Shown piece after piece: positions 16,614 through 24,766 of a DNA stretch of 64,000 bases. Source of the stretch: Planctomycetaceae bacterium. Its GTDB lineage: Bacteria > Planctomycetota > Phycisphaerae > Phycisphaerales > SM1A02. Numbering within the stretch: position 1 is the stretch's first letter; every line of letters begins with the position of its first letter. The translations under genes were made by a program, and so were the position numbers. Below the pieces are notes generated by a model, which saw nothing but the letters and a program-made list of their open reading frames with translations, was not told the DNA's origin and did not search any database. The stretch lies in NCBI GenBank assembly GCA_947492385.1, contig CANLMX010000001.1:1-64000 (forward strand). The letters are read 5' to 3'.

Positions 16614-17864
16614 CTACCGCCCCGTTCCCACCGGCAACGTCAGGATCGGCGTCGACTGGCCCTCGGCGGTCACCTGGAGGTCGTACATGTCGCGCACCAT
16701 GGCGAACACGCACCGGGACGTCTTGTCCGTGCTGTCGATCCAGTACCACCGCTGGCCATCATGGACCGACACCAGCGCGTTCGCGGGCTTGGAGTCGCCG
16801 CAATGGACGCGGAAGACGGCGCGCACGTAGCGCGAAAGGTCCTCTCCCTTCTGGATCCTGGTCATCCGCGCGAACAACTCGGTGCCGGTGTCGACGTCCT
16901 CCGACGGCGGCGGCGCGTTGGGCGCCTCATCGACGCCCATCGACAGGAGCTGCAGCGTCGCCACGAACGACCGGGCGCGGATGGACAGCGTGTCGCCCGG
17001 CCAGATGTCCTCGGACGCCACCAGTCGGTAGCTGCCGGCGCGGGGCGGGACCCCAAGGAACTCCTTGAAGTTCGCCGCCTCAGGCGCGGACTCGATGCCC
17101 TCGTACAGGGTCATGACGGGGACGCGCTCGATGGTGCGGTAGTCGTAGTTGCCGTCGGGAAGCTTGACGAATGCACCTCCGCCCTTGCTGCTGTCGATGA
17201 TTCGGTCCACCGTGACCTCGGAGCGCGGGATGGGCTCGGAATTCCAGGTGACCGCGTCCGGGACCTGGCTCAGCGAGAGCAGGTGCCGCACGCCGAGCCG
17301 CTCGATCGACTGGAGCAGCATCCCGAACTCGCCGCTTCCGAGCACGATGCCCTGCTCGCTGGTGACGTCGAAGCCCTCGACGTTGCCGATCTTCTCGACG
17401 CACAGCAGGACGACCAGTTCCAGCGGCCACCCTGCGGAAACCATGCGCTCGACGGTGGAGACCGGGATCGGCGACATCAGCTCGCGCGACAGGCGCTCGC
17501 CCTGCTGCGGGACGAAGGTGATGTTCGGCGTGTAGCTGAAGTTCACGTTGCCGCCCGTGGCGCCACTCACCAGTCCACCCGCGGGCACCGCCACCGCGCC
17601 GTTGGCGCCCGCACCCACCGTGGTCTGCACGTTGATGAGGCTGACCGTCATCCACTGCGTGGGCCGTCGCTGCGACATGCGCACCACGTTGAGGAGCATC
17701 TGCCGGTCCATGGCCTCGGCGACCGAGGTGTTGAACGCGACGTGGTTGTCCTCGAGCACGGACGCGCCCCAGCGGGAGCAGCCAGCAAGCGCAACCGGCA
17801 CGATGACCATGAGCGCCGCGATGCAGCGGCCGAGGGGACGGGGCATTGATGGCAGGTTCGGCAT
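16614..17864 (-). CDS. Predicted lipoprotein of unknown function
   Basis: The 416-residue protein has a lipoprotein signal (P-V-A-L-A-G-C, lipidated Cys about residue 28). The following A-F-N-T-S-V-A-E-A-M-D-R-Q-M-L-L-N-V-V-R-M-S recalls a widespread family of uncharacterised bacterial lipoproteins beginning with Q-x-L-L-N-x-V-R-x-R. Further on come a Gly/Ala-rich stretch and F-S-Y-T-P-N-I-T-F-V-P-Q-Q-G-E-R, then a mixed domain with two cysteines near the C-terminus. It is followed after 30 bases by a porin-like gene on the same strand. A shorter start at the M-P-R-P codon is possible. Function is unknown. Confidence 0.6.
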   Translation of the reverse strand: MPNLPSMPRPLGRCIAALMVIVPVALAGCSRWGASVLEDNHVAFNTSVAEAMDRQMLLNVVRMSQRRPTQWMTVSLINVQTTVGAGANGAVAVPAGGLVSGATGGNVNFSYTPNITFVPQQGERLSRELMSPIPVSTVERMVSAGWPLELVVLLCVEKIGNVEGFDVTSEQGIVLGSGEFGMLLQSIERLGVRHLLSLSQVPDAVTWNSEPIPRSEVTVDRIIDSSKGGGAFVKLPDGNYDYRTIERVPVMTLYEGIESAPEAANFKEFLGVPPRAGSYRLVASEDIWPGDTLSIRARSFVATLQLLSMGVDEAPNAPPPSEDVDTGTELFARMTRIQKGEDLSRYVRAVFRVHCGDSKPANALVSVHDGQRWYWIDSTDKTSRCVFAMVRDMYDLQVTAEGQSTPILTLPVGTGR

Positions 17865-17970
17865 GGGGTGTGAAGGCGATGGCGTGGGCGCAAGGATGCG
17901 CGGACCGTGAGTGTATGGAATCGATGAGGCCGGAGTGCGGTGCCCCGCGGCGTCCGCGCCACCCACGACG

Positions 17971-19359
17971 TCAGCTCGCCCAACGCGCGCGGTACGCACC
18001 ATCAGGGTCGTAGCGCTCGGCCTGCGCACGCACGTCGAAGACCCGGTTGCGCGGATCGTTGCCGACGCCCGCAACGTACTGCCAGTTGCCCCAGTTCGGC
18101 CCCACGTCGAAGTCGATGAGCTGGCTCTCGAACCATGCGGCGCCCCAGCGCCAGTCGACGCCCGCCGTGCGCGCGAGCCAGCTTGCGACGTTCTGGCGCG
18201 CGCGGTTGGAGAGCTGGCCGGTCGCGCGCAGCTCGTGCATACCGGCGTCGACGAACGGCTCGCCGGTCTCGCCGGCGCACCATGACGCGAACGTCTCCCG
18301 GTCCTGCGAACCGCACGGCGTCCGCCCGAGCACGCCGCGGGCGTTGAACGCCCGGCGCTGCCACCGGCGCACCCAGAAGTGGAAATAGTCGCGCCAAAGC
18401 AGCTCGAAGAAGAGCCAGTAGGTGCTCTCGTTCGCGGTCCGCTCGGCCTCATAGCGCCGGATCTCGGAGGCAACCTCGCGCGGTGAGATGGTGCCGAGGG
18501 CAAGCCACGACGAGAGACGCGACGAAAAGTCGGCGCCCACCAAGCCATCGCGCGTCTCCTTGTAACGGGCCACGCAGTCGTCCGCCCAGAACCACTTCGC
18601 GATCCGCGCCAACCCGGCGGACCGGGCGCCATCGCATGCGAACGATGCTCGAGGATCGCTCGACGCTGCGGCGATGCGCGCCGCGGCGAGATCCGCTGCC
18701 GCAAGCGTGGCGTCGGTACACGCGGCCGCTTGGGCGCGGACGTCATCGCATGCACCTCGGATCGCGGGGACCGGAAGCGGAGCGGGAACGCGGCACTCCC
18801 GCTCGACGCGGCGTCGGAAGCTCGAGAACACCTCGGGAAGATCGCCGATGGCGAAAGGCAGGTCGGATGCCGCGATCATGGTCGTCTCGTCGTGCACCTG
18901 CAGGCTCATGCCGCGCTCCGACAGCGCGCGCTCGACCATTGCGTTCTCGCGCACTTCGTCAACGGCCGGGCATGGCGCGGTGTGCACCTCGTGCGCGTCC
19001 AGCTCGGCGGCTAGCACGGGAATGCACTCCACCGCGTCGCCACGCACGACGAAGAGCTCTGACCCCACCGCGCGCCACTCGGCGCGAAGGCCTTCGACCG
19101 CCTGCAGCAGGTGGCCCAGCCGCCGGTGGCTCCAACCCGTCACGCCGGGCACAACGTCGAGGGCCGCGGCGCGGGCCGCCACCGACGAATCACGCCCGCG
19201 CGAGAGCGGGAACGGAGCGCCCGGTTCGGCCGGAAGCACGACCGCTCCGACCACACCCGCGGGCGCCTGCCGCGCCGCATGGGTCACCGCGGCATTGTCC
19301 GCAAGCCGAAGGTCGGTCCGGTGCCAGACGATGACGGGTGGGGAAGCGCGGGATGGCAT
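17971..19359 (-). CDS. Cryptochrome/photolyase of the DASH type
   Basis: The protein has 462 residues. The N-terminal Rossmann domain opens V-I-V-W-H-R-T-D-L-R-L-A-D-N-A-A. The FAD-binding helical domain shows the Cry-DASH signature: R-Y-K-E-T-R-D-G-L-V-G-A-D-F-S-S-R-L-S-S-W-L-A-L-G, then A-N-E-S-T-Y-W-L-F-F-E-L-L-W-R-D-Y-F. The C-terminal block N-R-A-R-Q-N-V-A-S-W ... N-W-G-N-W-Q-Y-V-A-G-V-G-N-D-P-R is also typical. Cry-DASH proteins repair cyclobutane dimers in single-stranded DNA with light, using FAD and usually a folate antenna. Start chosen at the ATG just before the Rossmann strand. Upstream genes on the same strand are unrelated. Confidence 0.92.
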   Translation of the reverse strand: MPSRASPPVIVWHRTDLRLADNAAVTHAARQAPAGVVGAVVLPAEPGAPFPLSRGRDSSVAARAAALDVVPGVTGWSHRRLGHLLQAVEGLRAEWRAVGSELFVVRGDAVECIPVLAAELDAHEVHTAPCPAVDEVRENAMVERALSERGMSLQVHDETTMIAASDLPFAIGDLPEVFSSFRRRVERECRVPAPLPVPAIRGACDDVRAQAAACTDATLAAADLAAARIAAASSDPRASFACDGARSAGLARIAKWFWADDCVARYKETRDGLVGADFSSRLSSWLALGTISPREVASEIRRYEAERTANESTYWLFFELLWRDYFHFWVRRWQRRAFNARGVLGRTPCGSQDRETFASWCAGETGEPFVDAGMHELRATGQLSNRARQNVASWLARTAGVDWRWGAAWFESQLIDFDVGPNWGNWQYVAGVGNDPRNRVFDVRAQAERYDPDGAYRARWAS

Positions 19360-19384
19360 GTTGGACGCATGCGCCCGCAGGCGC

Positions 19385-20062
19385 TCAGCGACTCCGGCGC
19401 GCGAGTTCCTGCTTGGCCTCGCGCCAGTCGATGCACTGGGCGTCATCCGACTTTGCGGGGTCGTGGTGGTACCACATCATCTCGCGCAGCTCGAGGTCGC
19501 TGTACCACGGCTTGCCGTTCCAGAAGGGGGAAGGACCCGACCGGTCCAGTGCCGCCTGCGCGCCGGCGGAGGTCGCCGCACTCGCGCTGGCGGCACGCGC
19601 CGCAGCTTCGCGAGCGCGTTCCGAGTCAGACATCGCCTGCTTGAGCTCGACGCCGGCGCGGGCCGCCGCCGACCGTGCGGCATCGGCCTCGGCCCGGGCT
19701 TCGTCGCGCTCCTTCATCGCCGCGCTGCGCGCGGCTTCGGACTCGGCGCGTGCCTTCGCGGCCTCCTGCTCCGCGGCAGCCAGCTTGGAGCGAAGCGCCT
19801 CCTGCTGCCGAGTCATTTCGTCGGAACCCGCCTTCATCGCCACGATCTCCTGCTTCAGGCGATCCACCGCCGTCCGGTCCTTCTCGGCGCTCACGCGCGC
19901 CTCCGCGAGACTCGCTTCGGTGGCCTTCGTGGACTCGGCGCAGCGCGCGGCCTCGGCCTCGGCCGATGCGGCCTTGCCGGAGGCACGGAACGCGGTGACG
20001 GCAAACACGATGCTCGCGACGGCAAGCACGACGAGACCCAGAGTTCGAAGGTTCATGATCAT
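19385..20062 (-). CDS. Membrane-anchored coiled-coil protein
   Basis: The 225-residue protein has an N-terminal membrane span (L-G-L-V-V-L-A-V-A-S-I-V-F-A-V). About 130 residues of uninterrupted Ala/Glu/Arg-rich coiled coil follow, roughly residues 25-160 (E-A-E-A-A-R-C-A-E-S-T-K-A-T-E-A-S ... E-A-A-R-A-A-S). A short C-terminal part has W-Y-S-D-L-E-L-R-E-M-M-W-Y-H-H and D-W-R-E-A-K-Q-E-L-A-R-R. It resembles spacers that link the inner membrane to other layers, but I recognise no named family. A second ATG two codons downstream is also possible. Confidence 0.55.
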   Translation of the reverse strand: MIMNLRTLGLVVLAVASIVFAVTAFRASGKAASAEAEAARCAESTKATEASLAEARVSAEKDRTAVDRLKQEIVAMKAGSDEMTRQQEALRSKLAAAEQEAAKARAESEAARSAAMKERDEARAEADAARSAAARAGVELKQAMSDSERAREAAARAASASAATSAGAQAALDRSGPSPFWNGKPWYSDLELREMMWYHHDPAKSDDAQCIDWREAKQELARRSR

Positions 20063-20125
20063 TGAATTGTGCGAGATCCGTAGGCCACCGGTCAAATCTG
20101 AACGGTTATTCGGCCAATGCAACGT

Positions 20126-20158
20126 GGGGCGCCTGCGGTGGTTGACCACAGGCGCCCC
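20126..20158 (-). terminator. Hairpin terminator candidate
   Basis: GGGGCGCCTGCGGT and ACCACAGGCGCCCC pair over about 13 positions with one mismatch. The hairpin lies 50 bases after the stop of the PEP-CTERM-like gene at 20207 and before the coiled-coil gene. No long T-tract follows. Confidence 0.5.
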
Positions 20159-20206
20159 AGAGAAAAGGGGCAGGATTGGGCGGGTCGGAATCGCCGACCC
20201 GCGATG

Positions 20207-20869
20207 TCAGCGCCGCCTGCGGCTGCCGATCATGCCGACCGTCGCAAAGATCGCGACCGCTCCGGGGGCCGGGACCGTGGCGACGTACAGCGCATCGAGC
20301 CCGACGAACGTGGTCGCACCGAGGTTGCTGATCGGCTGGATGCGCAGCGAGGTGATCGGTGCCGACGCGTCATCCGACCAGAACCCGACAAAGGGCTCCG
20401 CGGCCGTGAAACTGCGCATCACCGACGTGCCGTTGCCGAGCCGCACCCAGATCCGGCCGTCGACGCGCGCGCCGTTCTGGTCGAAGAACCGGAAGTCGCC
20501 GCCGACACCCATCACGCCCATCGACGAGCCGGACGGCGGCGCGAAGGTGATGACGAGCGAGCTACCGGCCGTCGCGGCGAAGATGGCCCCATGGTCCACG
20601 GTGACCGTTCCGCCTGCGACGCTGGAGGTGGCCGTCCAGGCGCCCCAACCGGAGCCGCCCGAGTGGGAGGCTGCCGACGAGCCGGCCGCGCCGGCGAAGG
20701 TCTCGTTCTGGAAGATCGGACCGGTGCCCGGCGTGAAGACGGAACCCGTGAGGTTCGCAGGCGCGGCGGCCCACGTGGTCTGACGCGCGTAGGCGGTGAT
20801 CGCGGCGTCGGCGCTTGCTGCAGCCGATGCGGCCGCCGCCAGCGCGGCGATGAGAAGCTTCGTGTTCAT
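20207..20869 (-). CDS. PEP-CTERM-like secreted protein
   Basis: The 220-residue protein has a signal peptide (M-N-T-K-L-L-I-A-A-L-A-A-A-A-S-A). The body is related to the two larger members of this set: V-G-G-D-F-R-F-F-D-Q-N-G-A and A-E-P-F-V-G-F-W-S-D align with V-G-G-T-F-R-F-L-D-D and T-N-P-F-A-G-F-W-S-T of the protein at 20921. The tail is V-P-A-P-G-A-V-A-I-F-A-T-V-G-M-I then R-R-R-R. An AAGGGAA ribosome-binding site precedes the ATG. It lies 51 bases from its paralogue at 20921, consistent with local duplication. Function is unknown, probably surface-attached or matrix. Confidence 0.7.
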   Translation of the reverse strand: MNTKLLIAALAAAASAAASADAAITAYARQTTWAAAPANLTGSVFTPGTGPIFQNETFAGAAGSSAASHSGGSGWGAWTATSSVAGGTVTVDHGAIFAATAGSSLVITFAPPSGSSMGVMGVGGDFRFFDQNGARVDGRIWVRLGNGTSVMRSFTAAEPFVGFWSDDASAPITSLRIQPISNLGATTFVGLDALYVATVPAPGAVAIFATVGMIGSRRRR

Positions 20870-20920
20870 GTGATTCCCTTGTTCCCTTGGAGGTTCGTGT
20901 GATGCGTGCGAAACGCAGCC

Positions 20921-21607
20921 TCAGCGGCGACGACGGGCCAGTCCGACGAGGCCTGCGGCGCCGAGCAGCGCGAGGGCTCCGGGGGCGGGCACGGGGACGC
21001 CGGCGTAGCCGAGGTACAGGTCCTGGATGCCGATCGAGAAGTCGGGCGGCGTGAGGCCGTACGGCATGATTTCCATGCTCGTAATCGTCAGCAGCGGGTC
21101 GGTGGACCAAAAGCCGGCGAACGGGTTGGTCTTCGAGAAACTGCGGACCAATGCGGTGCCGTTCGAGAGCTCGATGCGGACGTTCCCCGTGAAGAAGGCG
21201 CCGCTGTCGTCAAGGAACCGGAACGTCCCGCCGACGCCGTGGAGTCCGCTTCCATCAGTACCGGGCTTGTCCCCGAAGGTGATCTTGAGGGACGCCCCAT
21301 TGTTGGTCCCGTACACGGTGCTCCCGTCCGCCGTCACACCACCCTCGGCCGAGACGTTCCACGTATTCCAATCCACGCCACCGGAAACGGACGGGTAGGA
21401 GCCGGCGCGTGTCAGGCCGACTGCGAACGGCGCGACCTCGGAGACCCACGAGGCGGGATAGAGCTTGTCGGAAGTGAAGGACTCCGGCGCCTCTTCCCAA
21501 AGCTTGGGATCGGTGAACCAGGCAATGGCCTGCGGCGAACCACCCGCCGATGCCACCGAAGCGATGATCCCCGTCGAAACGAACGCCCCTGCGATGAAAT
21601 GACGCAT
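20921..21607 (-). CDS. PEP-CTERM-like secreted protein, paralogue of the gene at 14352
   Basis: The 228-residue protein has a signal peptide (A-G-A-F-V-S-T-G-I-I-A-S-V-A-S-A). Its body is nearly the same as the protein at 14352: L-W-E-E-A-P-E-S-F, L-Y-P-A-S-W-V-S-E-V-A-P-F-A-V-G, T-V-Y-G-T-N-N-G-A-S-L-K-I and P-D-F-S-I-G-I-Q-D-L-Y-L-G-Y. The tail is V-P-A-P-G-A-L-A-L-L-G-A-A-G-L-V-G then R-R-R-R. An AAAGGGAAG ribosome-binding site lies a few bases before the ATG. The function of the conserved body, probably a beta-sandwich, is unknown. Confidence 0.75.
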   Translation of the reverse strand: MRHFIAGAFVSTGIIASVASAGGSPQAIAWFTDPKLWEEAPESFTSDKLYPASWVSEVAPFAVGLTRAGSYPSVSGGVDWNTWNVSAEGGVTADGSTVYGTNNGASLKITFGDKPGTDGSGLHGVGGTFRFLDDSGAFFTGNVRIELSNGTALVRSFSKTNPFAGFWSTDPLLTITSMEIMPYGLTPPDFSIGIQDLYLGYAGVPVPAPGALALLGAAGLVGLARRRR

Positions 21608-21878
21608 GTCTTCCCTTTCCCTTGTGCGCGACGCGATGCGGCGCGAAGTCATGAACCCTCAGAGAGGCGGGCCCGACCCCGGAATCGTCCCGGGATGGGG
21701 GTACACACCGACCCTCCGGGCATGAAGGCGGGATCCGAGGCGCGGTCGGATCATGAAATCGGGAGATCGGCCAAGGATGCCCGTTTCAAGCAGGAAATCA
21801 TCGAATTCCCGATCCATGCAGCCAAGGGCTCCCGCCTCTTGCCTGCCGGGGGTCCGACTGATCGACGCCGACCACCCC

Positions 21879-23978
21879 ATGTCCCGCTTCCTTCGCATCC
21901 GGCCCACCCTGATCCTGGCCGTGGCGCTGCCGACGCATGCTGCGCCGCCGGCACCGTTCGTGGCCGAGCCGTTCGGTGGCACGTTCACCGACGTCATCGG
22001 CACCGAGACGCTTCCCGACGGGCGGGTGCTCGCCTTCGAACGCTCGGGCATCGTGTGGCTCATCCGCTCCGATGGAACGCGCCAGGCAACGCCGGTCCTG
22101 GACATCCATGACGAGGTCGGGGCATGGCGCGACCACGGCCTGCTTGGGCTCGCGGTGCACCCGTCGTTCCCGGCGGTCCCCGACATCTTCCTGCTCTACG
22201 TCGTCGATCGGCACCACCTGCTCAACGCAGGCACTCCGGCCTACAACCCGTTGACGGACGATTACTCCTCCGCCACGATCGGACGCGTCGCCCGATACCG
22301 GCTGGATATCTCCGGAGGAACGGTTCAGGCGATCGCATCGAGCCGGCGCATCCTGATCGGCGAGACGCGCCAGACGGGGCTGCCGGTCTGCTACCAGTCG
22401 CACGCGGTGGGGTCGATCCTGTTCGGCCGCGACGGTTCGCTGCTGCTCTCGATGGGTGACTCGGCGAGCTACCTGACGGCCGATTCCGGGGGACAGGTGT
22501 CGGGCGGATACGTCAACCAGGCCCTGGCCGACGGGATCCTCTCGGCGAAGGAAAACGTCGGGGCGTTTCGTGCGCAGCTCGTCGACAGCCTTGCAGGCAA
22601 GGTGCTTCGCATCGACCCTGAGACCGGCAACGGCATCGCGGGGAATCCGTGGTTCGACGCCGCGGCCCCGCGCGCGGCTCGCAGCCGCGTGTGGGCACTG
22701 GGCCTGCGCAACCCGTTTCGCATGACGTTGCTGCAGGGGACGGGAAGTCCCGATCCGGCAGCCGCCGACCCGGGGACGCTGGTCGTCGGCGACGTCGGCT
22801 GGAACCTGTGGGAGGAGGTCTCGACGATCACGGGCCCCGGGCAGAACCTGGGGTGGCCGATCTTCGAGGGGCTCGAGCACCAGTCCAACTACGCCGCGCT
22901 CTCGACCGCGAACCCGGACGCCGTAGTGTCCGCCTGCGGGACGGTCCCGTTCCGCGAGCTGATCCGGCAGGACTCGACCGCGAGTGCGCGATTCGTCGCG
23001 GCATGCCGCGTGCTCGGCGCCGAATCCGCGAACGCACAGAATGCGCCGACGTCATCCTCCGAGTTCGGGTTCACGGGCAGCGGATACCGTGACTTCGGCG
23101 ACGTGACGGGCGCGTGGATCGAGTGGACGGTCAACGTGCCTGCAGCAGGCAGCGTCGCGCTCGCGTTCCGCTTCGCCAACGGGAGCACGGCCGACCGACC
23201 GCTCGACGTGCTCGTGGATGGCGTCGTGCGCCAATCGTCGATGTCGTTCGCGCCGACCGGATCGTGGCGCGAGTGGCGGGTGGCCACGACCGCGCCGATC
23301 GCGCTCAGTGCGGGAAACCGGGTCGTGCGGATCCGCACGGTCGGCCCGAACGGACCAAACGTCGATGCGATGTGGGTGGAGGGCCAGGCTGCTTCGGCGG
23401 ACCTTCCGGCGGGGATCCCGACCTTCACCCACCGCAGGCCGTTCATCGACTGGCGCCACGGCAGCGCGGCCGCACGCACTCCGGCGTTCACCTCGGCGGG
23501 TGCCGGCGTCGTGAGCGCCATCGGATCGAATGGCGGTGCGCTCGGCGTGCAGTTCAGCGGCTATTGCGCACTGGGAGCGCCTCGGGCCGACTTCGCCAGC
23601 TGGCCCGCCGAGTGGCGCGGGGTGCACTTCCTCGGCGACTACACCGAGGGCTGGATGCGCACCGCGCGGCTCGACGCCGCAGGATCGCTGCGCTCCGTGG
23701 CACTGTTCGATGCGGGCCTCCTGAACCTCGTGGGCGTGTATGCCGACCACGTCAATGAGTGCCTCTACGTTGCACAGTTCTCGACGCTCACGCGGTTGAG
23801 CATTCCTTCGGCCTGCCGCGGAGACCTGAACGGCGACGGCACCGTCGACGGCATCGACCTCGGCGTGATGCTCGGACGCTGGGGCATGGGCGGGGTTTCG
23901 GACCTCAATCGCGACGGCAGCGTCGATGGCGTCGACCTGGGCCTCATGCTCGGGAGCTGGGGCCCGTGCGCGCCGTGA
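21879..23978 (+). CDS. Secreted PQQ-dependent sugar dehydrogenase-like propeller with carbohydrate-binding insert and dockerin-like pair
   Basis: The 699-residue protein has a signal peptide (I-L-A-V-A-L-P-T-H-A). A glucose/sorbosone-dehydrogenase propeller follows: G-L-L-G-L-A-V-H-P-S-F with the conserved His, S-H-A-V-G-S-I-L-F-G-R-D-G-S-L-L-L-S-M-G-D, L-A-G-K-V-L-R-I-D-P and V-W-A-L-G-L-R-N-P-F-R. From about residue 390 a CBM6/35-like beta-sandwich (W-I-E-W-T-V-N-V-P-A-A-G, F-R-F-A-N-G-S) interrupts the propeller before its last blades (W-R-G-V-H-F-L-G-D-Y-T-E-G-W). The end carries two dockerin-like repeats. It may oxidise sugars or only bind them; the PQQ ligands were not checked residue by residue. 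Confidence 0.8.
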   Translation: MSRFLRIRPTLILAVALPTHAAPPAPFVAEPFGGTFTDVIGTETLPDGRVLAFERSGIVWLIRSDGTRQATPVLDIHDEVGAWRDHGLLGLAVHPSFPAVPDIFLLYVVDRHHLLNAGTPAYNPLTDDYSSATIGRVARYRLDISGGTVQAIASSRRILIGETRQTGLPVCYQSHAVGSILFGRDGSLLLSMGDSASYLTADSGGQVSGGYVNQALADGILSAKENVGAFRAQLVDSLAGKVLRIDPETGNGIAGNPWFDAAAPRAARSRVWALGLRNPFRMTLLQGTGSPDPAAADPGTLVVGDVGWNLWEEVSTITGPGQNLGWPIFEGLEHQSNYAALSTANPDAVVSACGTVPFRELIRQDSTASARFVAACRVLGAESANAQNAPTSSSEFGFTGSGYRDFGDVTGAWIEWTVNVPAAGSVALAFRFANGSTADRPLDVLVDGVVRQSSMSFAPTGSWREWRVATTAPIALSAGNRVVRIRTVGPNGPNVDAMWVEGQAASADLPAGIPTFTHRRPFIDWRHGSAAARTPAFTSAGAGVVSAIGSNGGALGVQFSGYCALGAPRADFASWPAEWRGVHFLGDYTEGWMRTARLDAAGSLRSVALFDAGLLNLVGVYADHVNECLYVAQFSTLTRLSIPSACRGDLNGDGTVDGIDLGVMLGRWGMGGVSDLNRDGSVDGVDLGLMLGSWGPCAP

Positions 23979-24160
23979 CGACCCATGCCGGCGCCCCTCA
24001 CGCCGTCTTGACCGAACCCTGACCGAATTCGTGATCCGGCATCCTGGCCGATCCCGCCGATAGATGCGACGGCAGATCCCTTGAGTCCGGACCCTTCCGG
24101 ACGCCTGCCCTCGAACCCACGGTCGGCCTGTTCGGGCGACGCCACCCTCCGGAGCCTCCC

Positions 24161-24766
24161 TTGAAGACCCTCACTGCCACGGCCTTCGCCGCTGCCGCCC
24201 TCGCCGCCACGACCGCGTCCGCCGCTCTGATCACCACGCCCAGCAAGCCGGTGTTCGACACGATCGCCGCCAACCTTGCGCTGCAGGTCAGCGAAGAGAC
24301 GTTCGACGGCTTCGCGGGCTTCGCCGGATCCCCGGTGACGGGTTCCGCCGGCGGCGTGACCTGGACCGCGTTCACCTCCGGCGGCTTCTACTCCGAGGAC
24401 GGCGTCTTCTCGACCAATGTTCCCGGCACCTCGATCCAGTTCACCTTCAGCGAGCCGGTCAATGCCGTCGCCGGGACGTTCTTCGCGACCGCCCAGGACT
24501 TCACGGTGATCCCGGCGCTCTTCGTTGCGATCCTCAGCGACGGAACGACCTGGGCGAACCTCACGGGCCCTGCCGAGCCGTACGGCAACTTCGTCGGCTT
24601 CGTCTCGCCGACCGGTGCGAGCATCACGTCCCTCACGCTGAACTTCAGCCCGACCACCGCCTACGCGTCGGTCGGCTCGCTGTGGATCGGCGTGGTGCCT
24701 GCTCCCGGCTCGGTGGCGCTCCTCGGAGCGGCCGCGCTGATCGGCGTGCGTCGCCGTCGCGCTTGA
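24161..24766 (+). CDS. PEP-CTERM-like secreted protein
   Basis: The 201-residue protein has a signal peptide (A-T-A-F-A-A-A-A-L-A-A-T-T-A-S-A). The beta-rich body contains E-E-T-F-D-G-F-A-G-F, S-T-N-V-P-G-T-S-I-Q-F-T-F and V-A-G-T-F-F-A-T-A-Q-D-F. Tail: V-P-A-P-G-S-V-A-L-L-G-A-A-A-L-I-G-V then R-R-R-R-A. The same body pattern (E-G-F-D-S-Y-S-G-F, S-T-N-N-P-G-T-M-Y-F-D-F, G-G-Q-F-F-A-T-D-I-N-F) occurs in the gene at 41599. The start is TTG, fixed by the signal peptide. Its TGA directly abuts the stop codon of the convergent gene at 24767, leaving no room for a terminator between them. Confidence 0.72.
   Translation: MKTLTATAFAAAALAATTASAALITTPSKPVFDTIAANLALQVSEETFDGFAGFAGSPVTGSAGGVTWTAFTSGGFYSEDGVFSTNVPGTSIQFTFSEPVNAVAGTFFATAQDFTVIPALFVAILSDGTTWANLTGPAEPYGNFVGFVSPTGASITSLTLNFSPTTAYASVGSLWIGVVPAPGSVALLGAAALIGVRRRRA

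Noticed and set aside
17865-18755. N-terminal extension of the lipoprotein gene at 16614 by about 300 codons
   Set aside because: It runs antisense-like through the photolyase gene in another frame, and the lipoprotein signal begins only at 17864.
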